From positions 8,455 through 72,454 of the forward strand of contig CAAHET010000093.1 in assembly GCA_900772565.1 (NCBI GenBank): DNA of 64,000 bases, in the 5' to 3' direction. This document shows, piece after piece, positions 17,726-26,352 of the stretch (positions are counted from its first letter, which is position 1; the number at the start of each line of letters is the position of its first letter). The DNA comes from an uncultured Faecalibacterium sp. Lineage in GTDB: Bacteria > Bacillota > Clostridia > Oscillospirales > Ruminococcaceae. The notes beneath the pieces were generated by a model. That model saw only the letters and a program-made list of their open reading frames with translations. It searched no databases and had not been told where the DNA came from. The position numbers and the translations under genes were made by a program.

Positions 17726-17747
17726 TAAAGAATGAGAGGTACAGAAA

Positions 17748-18179
17748 ATGTCTAATTTTTCCTATTTTATGAAAGCGAACAAAAAGGTTAAGGAAAATGT
17801 TTTCCACCCTGTTACCGCTTCTCTGTGCGATGCCAACGGCAAGCCCCTTGATTGGGAGTTCCGGCACATCACCTCTAAGGAAAATGATGAAATCCGCGAG
17901 GATTGCACCAAAGAAATTCCCGTCACTGGCAAGCCTAACCTGTACCGCCCCCATGTGGACGGTAGCAAGTACACTAAGGAACTGCTCGTCAAGTCCATCG
18001 TCACCCCCGATCTGTACAATGTCGAACTTCAGAACAGTTACGGCGTGAAAAAGCCGGATGATCTGCTGATGGCAATGGTGGACGATCCGGGCGAGTACAA
18101 CGCTCTGGTTGCCTTTGTCCAGAATCTTCAGGGCTTCAACACCTCTTTCAACGATCTGGTGGATGAAGCAAAAAACTAA
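17748..18179 (+). CDS. Tail assembly chaperone, short form (XkdN/gpG-like)
   Basis: 143 residues, directly upstream of the tape measure gene. Family features: GKPLDWEFRHITSKENDEIREDCTKE near 30-55 and PDDLLMAMVDDPGEYNALVAFVQNLQGF near 103-130. Its last codons, GCA AAA AAC TAA, contain a canonical slippery heptamer, so a fraction of ribosomes should make a longer form. The chaperone coats the tape measure during tail assembly. Confidence 0.85.
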   Translation: MSNFSYFMKANKKVKENVFHPVTASLCDANGKPLDWEFRHITSKENDEIREDCTKEIPVTGKPNLYRPHVDGSKYTKELLVKSIVTPDLYNVELQNSYGVKKPDDLLMAMVDDPGEYNALVAFVQNLQGFNTSFNDLVDEAKN

Positions 18180-18370
18180 TTGAAGAGGGTGACTGGGAAG
18201 CGAGTTTTGCTTTCTATGCCCTCTTAAAATTGCACATCTTACCATCCCAATTTCTTGAAATGGACGAACGGGAAAAGGCGTTCGTAATCGCGTCCATCAA
18301 GATCAAACAGGAAGATGATGCAAGGCAGAAAAAAGAACTTGAGAGGAAAGCAAGCCGGAAAGGACGGTGA
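18170..18370 (+). CDS. Frameshift extension of the tail assembly chaperone (gpGT-like)
   Basis: A -1 shift on A AAA AAC (18170-18176) joins the chaperone to a frame that stays open for 64 codons (LIEEGDWEASFAFYALLKLH...) and stops at TGA 18368-18370, just before the tape measure ATG at 18375. The extension has no own start or ribosome binding site and ends in a basic charged helix (ARQKKELERKASRKGR). Predicted fusion length is 207 residues. Such -1 frameshifting is established for the gpG/gpGT pairs of long-tailed phages. Confidence 0.8.
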   Translation, partial: KKLIEEGDWEASFAFYALLKLHILPSQFLEMDEREKAFVIASIKIKQEDDARQKKELERKASRKGR

Positions 18371-18374
18371 TTAA

Positions 18375-21300
18375 ATGGCTTCTATCAAGACTTCAATCGA
18401 ACTGTATGACAATTTTTCTGATCCTATGATGGATATTGTCAACGCCGCAAATGCTGGCACTATCGCTATTGAAAACGTACAATCCGCGATGAATGCGGGC
18501 GTAGATATGAGCGGTATTAACCGGGCTACGGCGGCAATGCAGTCTTTTGAAAACACGATGCAAGCCATTGAAGCACCCTCTTTTTCCTTTGGAGATGTGG
18601 ACACCACCTTACCAGATTTGGGGGTTACAACTCCAAACATTACAGTCCCGGTGATCCCCGTTGTGGAAAGTCAGCCGCAAATTGACGTTCCCGATGGGAT
18701 CACCGTACCTGTAACGGCGGAAGTTATGGAGCAACCCCGAATTGACGTACCCACAGGAATTGAAGTTCCCGTGAGTGCTGAAATTACGGAACAGCCGCAA
18801 ATTGACGTTCCCGATGGGATCACCGTACCTGTTGAACTTTCTGGCGTGTCTGAATCTGAAAAACAGATTCAAGATATTTCAACTAGATTGAACAACATTT
18901 TGAACTATCAGAACGCAATTAACAACGTGGGTCAAAACCTATTCGTTATGCCGGGGGATTCGGCGGCAGAGATCGCCGGGATCAACCGAGAATTAGGCCA
19001 AATGCAGACCGCGCTTGATTACTTGAAAACAAATCCGTTTGATCTTGATTCGTCCGTTGCACAGTTGCAGTTGGGCAGTCTGTCAAGCGCGATTGACAAC
19101 GTGATTGAGCGGCAGGAGCGGCTTAATGATTTGATGGGCGATGTTCCCTCACAGGTGTATAGCGCAACGCCCACCGTGCAGGATGCCCCACAGGTTGAGC
19201 CTACACAAGCCCCGGTAAATGTTCCGTTTAACTGGCAAGCTGACAATATGAACGTGTTTGAGAACACGGGCATAGAGCGTTTTCAGCAGGAAATAGAGAG
19301 TGCTAATACAATGCTTGTCGCATTGAACGACACTCAACAGCGGATCGCAGAAACGGCGACAAGCGTTGACTTGTTCCCCGCGAATGCGGTTACTGATCTA
19401 AGCGGTATGCAAACCCGCTTACAGGCGATTCAAGATCGTATCGTGCAGATTGAAAACAACCCCTTAAACATGGGTACTAACGCCGCTAATTCGGAGTTGG
19501 AACAGTTGCGGGGGCAGTTGGATCAAGCTGTACAGGCACAGCAAGCCCTTAATAGTGCTGTTGACAATATGGACGTACAGGCGGCGAATGATGCTTACTT
19601 GCGGTTATCGCAAACCGTGAGCGGCACAGAACGCTATATCCGTGACAACGTGGATGAACAGGGGCGTTTTAACTCCACCATCGAACAAGGTACAGTTGAA
19701 GCGAATATGCTTGCACAGACCATCAAAGGGGCGGTTGCTTCTTTCGTGGGCATTGCGGGCGTAAAGAAAGCACTGGACTTTGTGGGCGAAACGACACAGG
19801 CATTTAACACACAGCTTAACGCGGAAACACAGCTTGCAAGCGTTTTGTCGAATATGCTGACCACGGATGCCGTGGCACAGTATCAAGTTGATGTTTCGGC
19901 TGATACCACGGATGCCGTGAACCAGATCAACGCTATTCAGAACAGCGTTGATGAAGTAAAAGTGCCTGTTTCTGCTGAAACACAGGCGTTGACAGCGGCT
20001 TTCGATCAGATCACGAGTAAGGCAAGCGAGATTCAAGGCCGGGGCATTTATGGCGATGAAGCTATGATTGCGGCGGCTGGCGAGTTCTCCACCTACTTCA
20101 CGGATGCGGACGCTATTACAACGATGATGGACACGCTGGCAGATTACGCTATGGGTATGTCTGGCGGCGGTGCATTGGATTCCACAGCGTTAGTTGATTA
20201 CGCAACGGGTTTGGGCAAGATGATGTCCGGCGCGTATGACGCTATGACCAAAAAGGGCTTTGAAGTCACGGATGTTCAGAAAGCAATTATTGAGGGAACG
20301 GCAACGCAAGCGCAGATCACACAGGAGTTAGGCGCAGAATACGCCAATATGTCCAGTGATATGCAGGCGGCGGCTACTATTTCCGAAATCATTGAAGAAT
20401 CTTGGGCGGGCTTGTATGAGAATATGAGCAACACCCCGGAGGGAAAGATCATCCAGATGACAAACGCTTGGGGCGATATGGAAGAGATGATTGGTGGGCG
20501 GCTGTACCCTTGTGTACTGCTTTTCGTTGATGCCGTTAATAGTAACTGGCCTACCATCGAAACCGTTGTACAGGGCATTACAGGCGGCTTACAGATCATG
20601 CTTACCGTCCTTTCGTGGATTGCACAGGGCGCGCTTACTGTCGCTGACGTTGTAGCTAACAACTGGTCGTGGATTTCCCCGATCATTGGCGGCGTAACAG
20701 CGGCATTGATGGCCTATTACGGTTCGCGGCTGGCGGTGAACGCTGTTGACATGATCGGCAACGGTATTCACCTTGCAACGGCGGCGGTAATGATGATACA
20801 CGCGGCGGCAACTGGTACGCTGACAGCCGCCACAGCCGCAGAAATCGCGGCACAGAACGGCTTAAACGGTGCGTTGCTGGCTTGTCCTATCACATGGATT
20901 GTCATGGGCGTTATCGCCCTTATAGCCGTGCTTTTGGCGGTTACAAACGCAATCGCACAGGTGACGGGCGTTACACAGTCCGGCGTTGGTATTATCACGG
21001 GCGTTATCGCCGTAGGCGGTGCGTTCATCCTGAATACCATTATCTCCCTGATTAACAGCGTTATCACGCTGGGCGTGGGTTTCTGGAATATGCTTGCCAA
21101 TTTTGCGGCGGCTTTCGGTTTGATCTTCAATGATCCAATCGCCGCGATTGAAGTTATGTTCCTATCGCTGTTTAACTTCATTGTGTCTATCGTATCTTCG
21201 GCGGCGGGTATTCTTGATACTATCTTTGGTTCTGATCTGCAAAGCGCAGTTCAAGGATTTCAAGATAAGATTCAAGCCCAAATCAACACCACTGTTGAGA

Positions 21301-21758
21301 ACGCCGGGGGCGACAAGCCGAAAACGCTTGATCCGTCTGATTACACTATGGATCACATTTCCTATGGGGATGCGTTCAGCATGGGTGCAGATTTTGGAGA
21401 TGGCGTTGTCGGTGGAATCTCCGACTTTTTCAATAAAACTTTCAACATGGATTCCATTGCACCCTCTGTTGATCTTAGCGATTACACAGCGGGCATTGGT
21501 GACGGTGTGAAAGATATTGCCGGAAACACCGGGGCAATTAAAAATTCTCTGGATATTACGGATGAAGATTTGAAGTATTTGAGAGATATTGCCGAACAGG
21601 AAGTTATCAACCGCTTTACGACTGCTGAAGTGAAAATTGATATGTCTGGCATGAACAACAACATTTCCAACGGTATGGATTTGGATGGCGTTGTTTCTGT
21701 TATGGCAGAGGGTGTAGCTGAAGCAATCGACACAGCCGCCGAGGGGGTGCATGAGTAA
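18375..21758 (+). CDS. Tape measure protein
   Basis: 1127 residues, the longest phage gene here, directly after the chaperone pair. Long helical regions with many Gln/Ala/Asn (19,000-20,100), a set of short repeats near residues 90-160 (QPQIDVPDGITVPV twice, with a diverged copy between), and hydrophobic segments near 720-900 (LQIMLTVLSWIAQGALTVA, TWIVMGVIALIAVLLAV) expected to enter the host membrane. It sets tail length and helps DNA delivery. No lysozyme or peptidase domain is evident. Confidence 0.9.
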   Translation: MASIKTSIELYDNFSDPMMDIVNAANAGTIAIENVQSAMNAGVDMSGINRATAAMQSFENTMQAIEAPSFSFGDVDTTLPDLGVTTPNITVPVIPVVESQPQIDVPDGITVPVTAEVMEQPRIDVPTGIEVPVSAEITEQPQIDVPDGITVPVELSGVSESEKQIQDISTRLNNILNYQNAINNVGQNLFVMPGDSAAEIAGINRELGQMQTALDYLKTNPFDLDSSVAQLQLGSLSSAIDNVIERQERLNDLMGDVPSQVYSATPTVQDAPQVEPTQAPVNVPFNWQADNMNVFENTGIERFQQEIESANTMLVALNDTQQRIAETATSVDLFPANAVTDLSGMQTRLQAIQDRIVQIENNPLNMGTNAANSELEQLRGQLDQAVQAQQALNSAVDNMDVQAANDAYLRLSQTVSGTERYIRDNVDEQGRFNSTIEQGTVEANMLAQTIKGAVASFVGIAGVKKALDFVGETTQAFNTQLNAETQLASVLSNMLTTDAVAQYQVDVSADTTDAVNQINAIQNSVDEVKVPVSAETQALTAAFDQITSKASEIQGRGIYGDEAMIAAAGEFSTYFTDADAITTMMDTLADYAMGMSGGGALDSTALVDYATGLGKMMSGAYDAMTKKGFEVTDVQKAIIEGTATQAQITQELGAEYANMSSDMQAAATISEIIEESWAGLYENMSNTPEGKIIQMTNAWGDMEEMIGGRLYPCVLLFVDAVNSNWPTIETVVQGITGGLQIMLTVLSWIAQGALTVADVVANNWSWISPIIGGVTAALMAYYGSRLAVNAVDMIGNGIHLATAAVMMIHAAATGTLTAATAAEIAAQNGLNGALLACPITWIVMGVIALIAVLLAVTNAIAQVTGVTQSGVGIITGVIAVGGAFILNTIISLINSVITLGVGFWNMLANFAAAFGLIFNDPIAAIEVMFLSLFNFIVSIVSSAAGILDTIFGSDLQSAVQGFQDKIQAQINTTVENAGGDKPKTLDPSDYTMDHISYGDAFSMGADFGDGVVGGISDFFNKTFNMDSIAPSVDLSDYTAGIGDGVKDIAGNTGAIKNSLDITDEDLKYLRDIAEQEVINRFTTAEVKIDMSGMNNNISNGMDLDGVVSVMAEGVAEAIDTAAEGVHE
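18672..18832 (+). repeat. 41-bp perfect direct repeat inside the tape measure gene
   Basis: Copies at 18672-18712 and 18792-18832, offset 120 bp (40 codons), encode QPQIDVPDGITVP. A diverged third copy (QPRIDVPTGIEVPV) lies between them. The in-frame spacing suggests growth of the gene by tandem duplication, which would alter tape length. Confidence 0.8.
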
Positions 21759-22450
21759 TGAGCAATGGCTATATGGTTTTCCTGAAGTATTGTTTATTGC
21801 CCGTCACCCCTAGCAAGATCACCACCAAAATCAACAACGCCAACAAAACAATCACCTTGATTGATGAGGGGCAAGTCAACCTGTTAAAGAAAGCAGAGTT
21901 GACCGATGTTGAATTTGAGTGCATGATCCCGCAAACCAACTATCCGTTTGCTCTGTACAAGTCGGGCTTTCTGGGAGCAAGTTTCTTTCTTGCTTACTTT
22001 GAACGCCTGAAAACAAGTAAGAAACCGTTTCAGTTCATCGTTGTTCGGATGAAGCCGAACGGACGGATTTTGTTCTCTACTAACCTCAAAGTGACGCTTG
22101 AAGATTATACCATCGTTGAGGATGCCGGACAGGGCTTAGATTTGACGGTGAAAATCAATCTGAAGCAATGGCGAGATTACAGAACGAAACTTGTAAATAT
22201 TCAAGAAAACGATGATTCCACGATCACAGCCACGGTACAGGCTACACGGGCGGCGGAAACCGCCCCCACGCCTACCGCTGGGCAGACTTACACTGTAAAA
22301 TCTGGCGATTCTCTTTGTGCCATTGCAAAGAAGTATTACGGTAGCAGTAGCAAGTATACGGATATTTACAACGCCAATAAGTCCGTTATCGGCGGCAATC
22401 CGAACTTAATCAAGCCCGGTCAAGTCCTGACTTTGCCGGAATCTAGCTAA
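21758..22450 (+). CDS. LysM-domain baseplate/tail protein (XkdP-like)
   Basis: 230 residues. Residues about 1-165 resemble XkdP-type tail proteins. A C-terminal LysM module (YTVKSGDSLCAIAKKYYGSSSKYTDIYNAN...LIKPGQVLTLP, about 177-228) should bind peptidoglycan. It starts on the tape-measure stop (TAATG-type junction). The likely site is the tail tip or central hub. Confidence 0.87.
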   Translation: MSNGYMVFLKYCLLPVTPSKITTKINNANKTITLIDEGQVNLLKKAELTDVEFECMIPQTNYPFALYKSGFLGASFFLAYFERLKTSKKPFQFIVVRMKPNGRILFSTNLKVTLEDYTIVEDAGQGLDLTVKINLKQWRDYRTKLVNIQENDDSTITATVQATRAAETAPTPTAGQTYTVKSGDSLCAIAKKYYGSSSKYTDIYNANKSVIGGNPNLIKPGQVLTLPESS

Positions 22451-22464
22451 AAGGGGGTGCTTTT

Positions 22465-23445
22465 ATGAACGTAGAATTTATGATTACTGATCCGAAAAGC
22501 GGACAGAACTATTTCCCCGCTGTTCAAGAAGGTATCACATGGACTACGGAACGTAGAAGCAACCCCGGCAAGCTGGAATTTACCATTGTACGGGATGAGA
22601 TTATCAAGTTTACCGAGGGTTCGCCCGTCCGCTTAAAGGTGGACGGCAAGCCCGTTTTCTTTGGCTTTGCCTTTACACAGAAAGGAAGTAAGGATGAACT
22701 TGTCAAGATCACCGCCTACGATCAGTTGCGGTATCTGAAAAATAAGGATACTTACGTTTATAAAAACAAAACTGCATCCGACTTTATAAAAATGGTCGGT
22801 GCGGACTTCAACTTGAATTTGGGAAGTATCGCAGATACGGGCTATAAAATCCCCTCAAGGGTAGAAGATAACACTTCACTTTTTGAGATGATCGAAAACG
22901 CCCTTGATCTCACCATGCAGAACACAAAGCAAATGTTCGTTCTGTATGATGATTTTGGAAAGCTGACCCTCAAAAATCTTTCTGATATGCGCGTTGGTGA
23001 ACAGGGTGCGTATTTTATGATTGATGAAGTGACGGGCGAAAATTTTGAATATACGGCAAGCATTGACAATAGCACCTATAATAAAATTAAGCTGACCTAT
23101 GAAAATGAATCCACTGGCAAGCGGGATGTTTACATTGCGCAGGACAGCGGACACATTAACGAATGGGGCGTTTTGCAGTATTACGACACTTTATCCAAAG
23201 GCGAAAACGGGCAATCGAAAGCGGACGCACTTTTGAAGTTATACAATCAAAAGACCCGAAATTTGAAGATTCAGAACGCCTTTGGTGATCCTAGAGTAAG
23301 AGCAGGGAGCATGATTATTGTAAATCTGGATTTGGGAGATATGAAAGTGAAAAACTTCATGCTTGTGGAGCGGGCAACCCACACTTTCAAGCTGGATGAA
23401 CATTCTATGACCCTAACGCTTCGAGGGGGTGAACTTGTTGCCTGA
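22465..23445 (+). CDS. Baseplate hub-like protein (XkdQ/gpD type)
   Basis: 326 residues. Contains PVRLKVDGKPVFFGFAF near 52-68 and a beta-rich architecture like the XkdQ/gp44-like hub family that links tube and spike. The GGGGGTGAAC at its 3' end serves as ribosome binding site for the next gene, so the two overlap. Confidence 0.8.
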   Translation: MNVEFMITDPKSGQNYFPAVQEGITWTTERRSNPGKLEFTIVRDEIIKFTEGSPVRLKVDGKPVFFGFAFTQKGSKDELVKITAYDQLRYLKNKDTYVYKNKTASDFIKMVGADFNLNLGSIADTGYKIPSRVEDNTSLFEMIENALDLTMQNTKQMFVLYDDFGKLTLKNLSDMRVGEQGAYFMIDEVTGENFEYTASIDNSTYNKIKLTYENESTGKRDVYIAQDSGHINEWGVLQYYDTLSKGENGQSKADALLKLYNQKTRNLKIQNAFGDPRVRAGSMIIVNLDLGDMKVKNFMLVERATHTFKLDEHSMTLTLRGGELVA

Positions 23446-23863
23446 TTATACTGCACTCTTACGAGAAATCAAAAGAGCCGCAAAAGAAGTATATGAAGCG
23501 TCCAAACCTACACAAGTTTGTTATGGCGAGGTCACAAGCGATTCACCCTTGAAAATTCAAGTAGATCAAAAGCTGGTTTTGGAAGAAGAACAGCTTGTGT
23601 TGTGCCGGAATGTCACCGACTATGAATGTGACGTTGAATTTTCGTTGAAAACCGAAAAATTACAGCACAATCATACAGGCGTACACGGCCCAACTCAACC
23701 TGTTACTTTGCAATACAAGGTCAAAAACAAGAAGAAAATGAAAGTCTATAACGCTCTGAAAAAAGGTGATGCGGTTTTGCTGATCCGGGAGCAAGGCGGA
23801 CAGAAGTACATTGTGATTGACCGTATCAAGCCAATTCCAGAGATGAAAGGTGAGTGGGTATAA
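23438..23863 (+). CDS. DUF2577-type baseplate protein (XkdR-like)
   Basis: 141 residues from TTG 23438, six bases after GGGGGTG. Contains KPTQVCYGEVTSDSPLKIQVDQKLVLEEEQLVLCRNVTDY, the core of DUF2577, and a C-terminal beta barrel-like region (KKGDAVLLIREQGGQKYIVIDRI). Probably OB-fold tail-spike component. Confidence 0.78.
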   Translation: MPDYTALLREIKRAAKEVYEASKPTQVCYGEVTSDSPLKIQVDQKLVLEEEQLVLCRNVTDYECDVEFSLKTEKLQHNHTGVHGPTQPVTLQYKVKNKKKMKVYNALKKGDAVLLIREQGGQKYIVIDRIKPIPEMKGEWV

Positions 23864-24267
23864 TGATTCCGTCAACTACTGGATTTCTGGATAAGGATTT
23901 TGAGATCACCCAACAGCCCACCTACACCCACCTAATGCAACTTGACAACAAGGTGATTCGTGGGTACACGGACGGTCAAGAAGCAATGCGGCAAGCCATT
24001 TTCAAGATTCTGCAAACCGAACGCTATCAATACGTTATCTATTCGTGGAATTACGGCATTGAAACGCTTGATCTGTACGGACAGCCCGTTGCATGGGTGT
24101 GCCCGGAATTGGAGCGCAGGATCACGGAAGCCCTCACTTGTGATGATCGGATCACAAGCGTTTCGGACTTCGATTTTGACACGTCCAAAAAAGGCGTGGT
24201 GCATTGCACTTTTACCGCCCATACCATTTTTGGAGATGTTCAAGCAGAAAGAGAGGTGAATTTCTGA
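23863..24267 (+). CDS. DUF2634-type baseplate protein (XkdS/gp25-like)
   Basis: 134 residues from ATG 23863. Contains LQTERYQYVIYSWNYGIETLDLYGQ near 50-75 and ELERRITEALTCDDRITSVSDFDFD near 82-107, typical of the gp25-like wedge component. Overlaps both neighbours by one base. Confidence 0.83.
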   Translation: MIPSTTGFLDKDFEITQQPTYTHLMQLDNKVIRGYTDGQEAMRQAIFKILQTERYQYVIYSWNYGIETLDLYGQPVAWVCPELERRITEALTCDDRITSVSDFDFDTSKKGVVHCTFTAHTIFGDVQAEREVNF

Positions 24268-25466
24268 TGTATGAGGGCGAAACCCATGAAGTAATTCTTG
24301 ATCGGATGCTCAAACGGGTATCTGACAAATTCGACAAACGCGAGGGTTCTATTTTGTGGGACACCCATTCCCCAACAGCGTTTGAATTTCAGCTTTTGTA
24401 TATCGAACTTGACACGATTTTGCGTGAAGCATACGGCGACACGGCAAGCCGTGAGTTTCTGATCCGCCGTTGCAAAGAACGCGGCATTGCCCCGGACGAG
24501 GCAACCCACGCAATCTTAAAAGGCGAGTTCACCCCGAAAAATATTGATGTTACGGGAAAGCGGTTCAATATTAGTTCACTCAACTTCAAAGTTGTTGAAC
24601 AAATTGCGGACGGTGAATATAAGGTTGAGTGCGAAACACCCGGCGTTGTTGGTAATCAGCAGTTGGGAACGATGATCCCGATTGAATACATTGAGGGTTT
24701 GGAAACTGCCGAACTTACGGGCGTTCTGATCCCCGGCGAGGATGAAGAAGATACTGAAGCCTTGCGCAAGCGGTACTTTGATTCTTTCAATGAAAAGGCG
24801 TTCGGCGGCAACGTGCAAGATTACCTTACTAAAACCAATAGCATTCCCGGCGTTGGTAGCACTAAGGTAACGCGGGTGTGGAACAGCGATATTTCCCCCG
24901 CGTCCATGATCCCATCTGTCAAGGTGAAATCGTGGTATGAATCCACCATCAACACCCTTTCCGGGGATGCGGCGGACTGGTTGCGCACCGTTTACACAGC
25001 GGCGGCAGAAAAGAAACTTACCACGGGCGGAACGGTGCTTCTCACGATCCTTAACTCTGACTATGGTATTGCATCAAGCACTTTGCTTGAAACTGTCCAG
25101 AACACTATTGACCCGCCCGAAAACGCGGGCGATGGATACGGTTTAGCCCCTATTGGTCACGTTGTTTCGGTCAAGAGCGCGGACGCTGTACAGGTGCAAG
25201 TGAAAACCACGCTCACGTTTGACAGCGGTTATAGCTGGTCTAATCTGCAAAACTCCATCAACACGGCAATTTCTGATTACCTGTTAGAGTTGCGCAAATC
25301 GTGGGCTGATACGGCGTTCCTTGTGGTGCGTGTAAGTCAGATTGAAACAAGGCTTTTGAGTATCAAGGGCATTGTGGATATTGACAACACACGGATCAAC
25401 GGTACGGCGGAAAATCTGGCCTTGGGGCGGTATGAAGTTCCCATGTTTGGGGGTGCAAGCGCATGA
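24267..25466 (+). CDS. Baseplate J-like wedge protein (XkdT-like)
   Basis: 399 residues from ATG 24267 (AGAGAGGTGAATTTCTG upstream). Family landmarks: REGSILWDTHSPTAFEFQLLYIELD near 26-50, GDTASREFLIRRCKERGI near 57-74, EDTEALRKRYFDSFNEKAFGGN near 162-183 and AFLVVRVSQIETRLLSIKGIVDI near 350-375. It forms the baseplate wedge to which fibres attach. Confidence 0.9.
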   Translation: MYEGETHEVILDRMLKRVSDKFDKREGSILWDTHSPTAFEFQLLYIELDTILREAYGDTASREFLIRRCKERGIAPDEATHAILKGEFTPKNIDVTGKRFNISSLNFKVVEQIADGEYKVECETPGVVGNQQLGTMIPIEYIEGLETAELTGVLIPGEDEEDTEALRKRYFDSFNEKAFGGNVQDYLTKTNSIPGVGSTKVTRVWNSDISPASMIPSVKVKSWYESTINTLSGDAADWLRTVYTAAAEKKLTTGGTVLLTILNSDYGIASSTLLETVQNTIDPPENAGDGYGLAPIGHVVSVKSADAVQVQVKTTLTFDSGYSWSNLQNSINTAISDYLLELRKSWADTAFLVVRVSQIETRLLSIKGIVDIDNTRINGTAENLALGRYEVPMFGGASA

Positions 25467-26332
25467 TCCGCAATGTCGATCTTGTGTCTTATCTGCCGCC
25501 CATCATGGCAGAGTTTCAAGAATACCGGGCAACGCTGGAAGCAGAAAACCCGGAATTTGTTATCATCTGGAACGCAACGGATCAGGTTCTTCAAAATGAG
25601 TTCATCGCAACGGCGGATGAATACGGAATCAGCCGCTTTGAACAGATTTTGAACATCTTACCATCTAAGGAAGATACCCTTGAAAGCCGCCGTTCCAGAG
25701 TGCAAACGCGGTGGTTCAATACCATTCCTTACACGTTGAAAGCCCTGTTGGGTAAGCTGATTGCCTTGTGTGGTGAAAACAATTTCACTGTTGTTAAGGA
25801 CTACGATCATTACAAGATTTCCATTTTCACAGACCTTGAACTTTTCGGACAGGCTGAAGAACTGGATTTTACGCTTGACACCATGATTCCTTGCAACATG
25901 ATTGTTGTTTCCCGGAACAATATTCCATGCAATGCGAGCGGTTTTGCTCTGATTTGTGGCGGCGTATGCTTTGTGCAAAATTTCTTTATCACGAACGACT
26001 TTCAAGAAAACCACTCTATTACAGGTGATACAAAAGTGGGCGGCGGTACAGTTGACGCGGCTTTCCATTTTATCACCAACGACAGCGAGGAAAGCCACGT
26101 TGTCAACGGTGGAGCGGGCTTTGGTGGCGCACCGATCAGCACCGAACACCTCTTCATCACGAATGACAGCACCGAAAACGCCACAGTTAGCGGCGCGGCT
26201 ATTCATGGCGGTGGTTTGGTAAACAGCGTATCGGTGACGATCACGAACGATTTCAACGAAAAGTTCAATGTAAACAGCGATGCTTTGAACGGAGCGGGCG
26301 TTGTTTTCACTGAATTTAATGAAATGAACTAA
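25463..26332 (+). CDS. DUF2313-type tail protein (XkdU-like) with C-terminal repeats
   Basis: 289 residues. Residues about 1-155 match the gp48/DUF2313 baseplate family (LVSYLPPIMAEFQEYRATLEAENPEF; SRRSRVQTRWFNTIPYTLKALLGKLI). The rest, about 155-289, is four related units of 28-32 residues with FITND or TITND followed by a Gly-rich turn, probably a beta-solenoid or fibre-docking region. It lies just before the DGR target fibre, so the repeats may be its attachment site. Confidence 0.82.
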   Translation: MIRNVDLVSYLPPIMAEFQEYRATLEAENPEFVIIWNATDQVLQNEFIATADEYGISRFEQILNILPSKEDTLESRRSRVQTRWFNTIPYTLKALLGKLIALCGENNFTVVKDYDHYKISIFTDLELFGQAEELDFTLDTMIPCNMIVVSRNNIPCNASGFALICGGVCFVQNFFITNDFQENHSITGDTKVGGGTVDAAFHFITNDSEESHVVNGGAGFGGAPISTEHLFITNDSTENATVSGAAIHGGGLVNSVSVTITNDFNEKFNVNSDALNGAGVVFTEFNEMN

Positions 26333-26352
26333 AACAGAAAGGAAAAATCACT

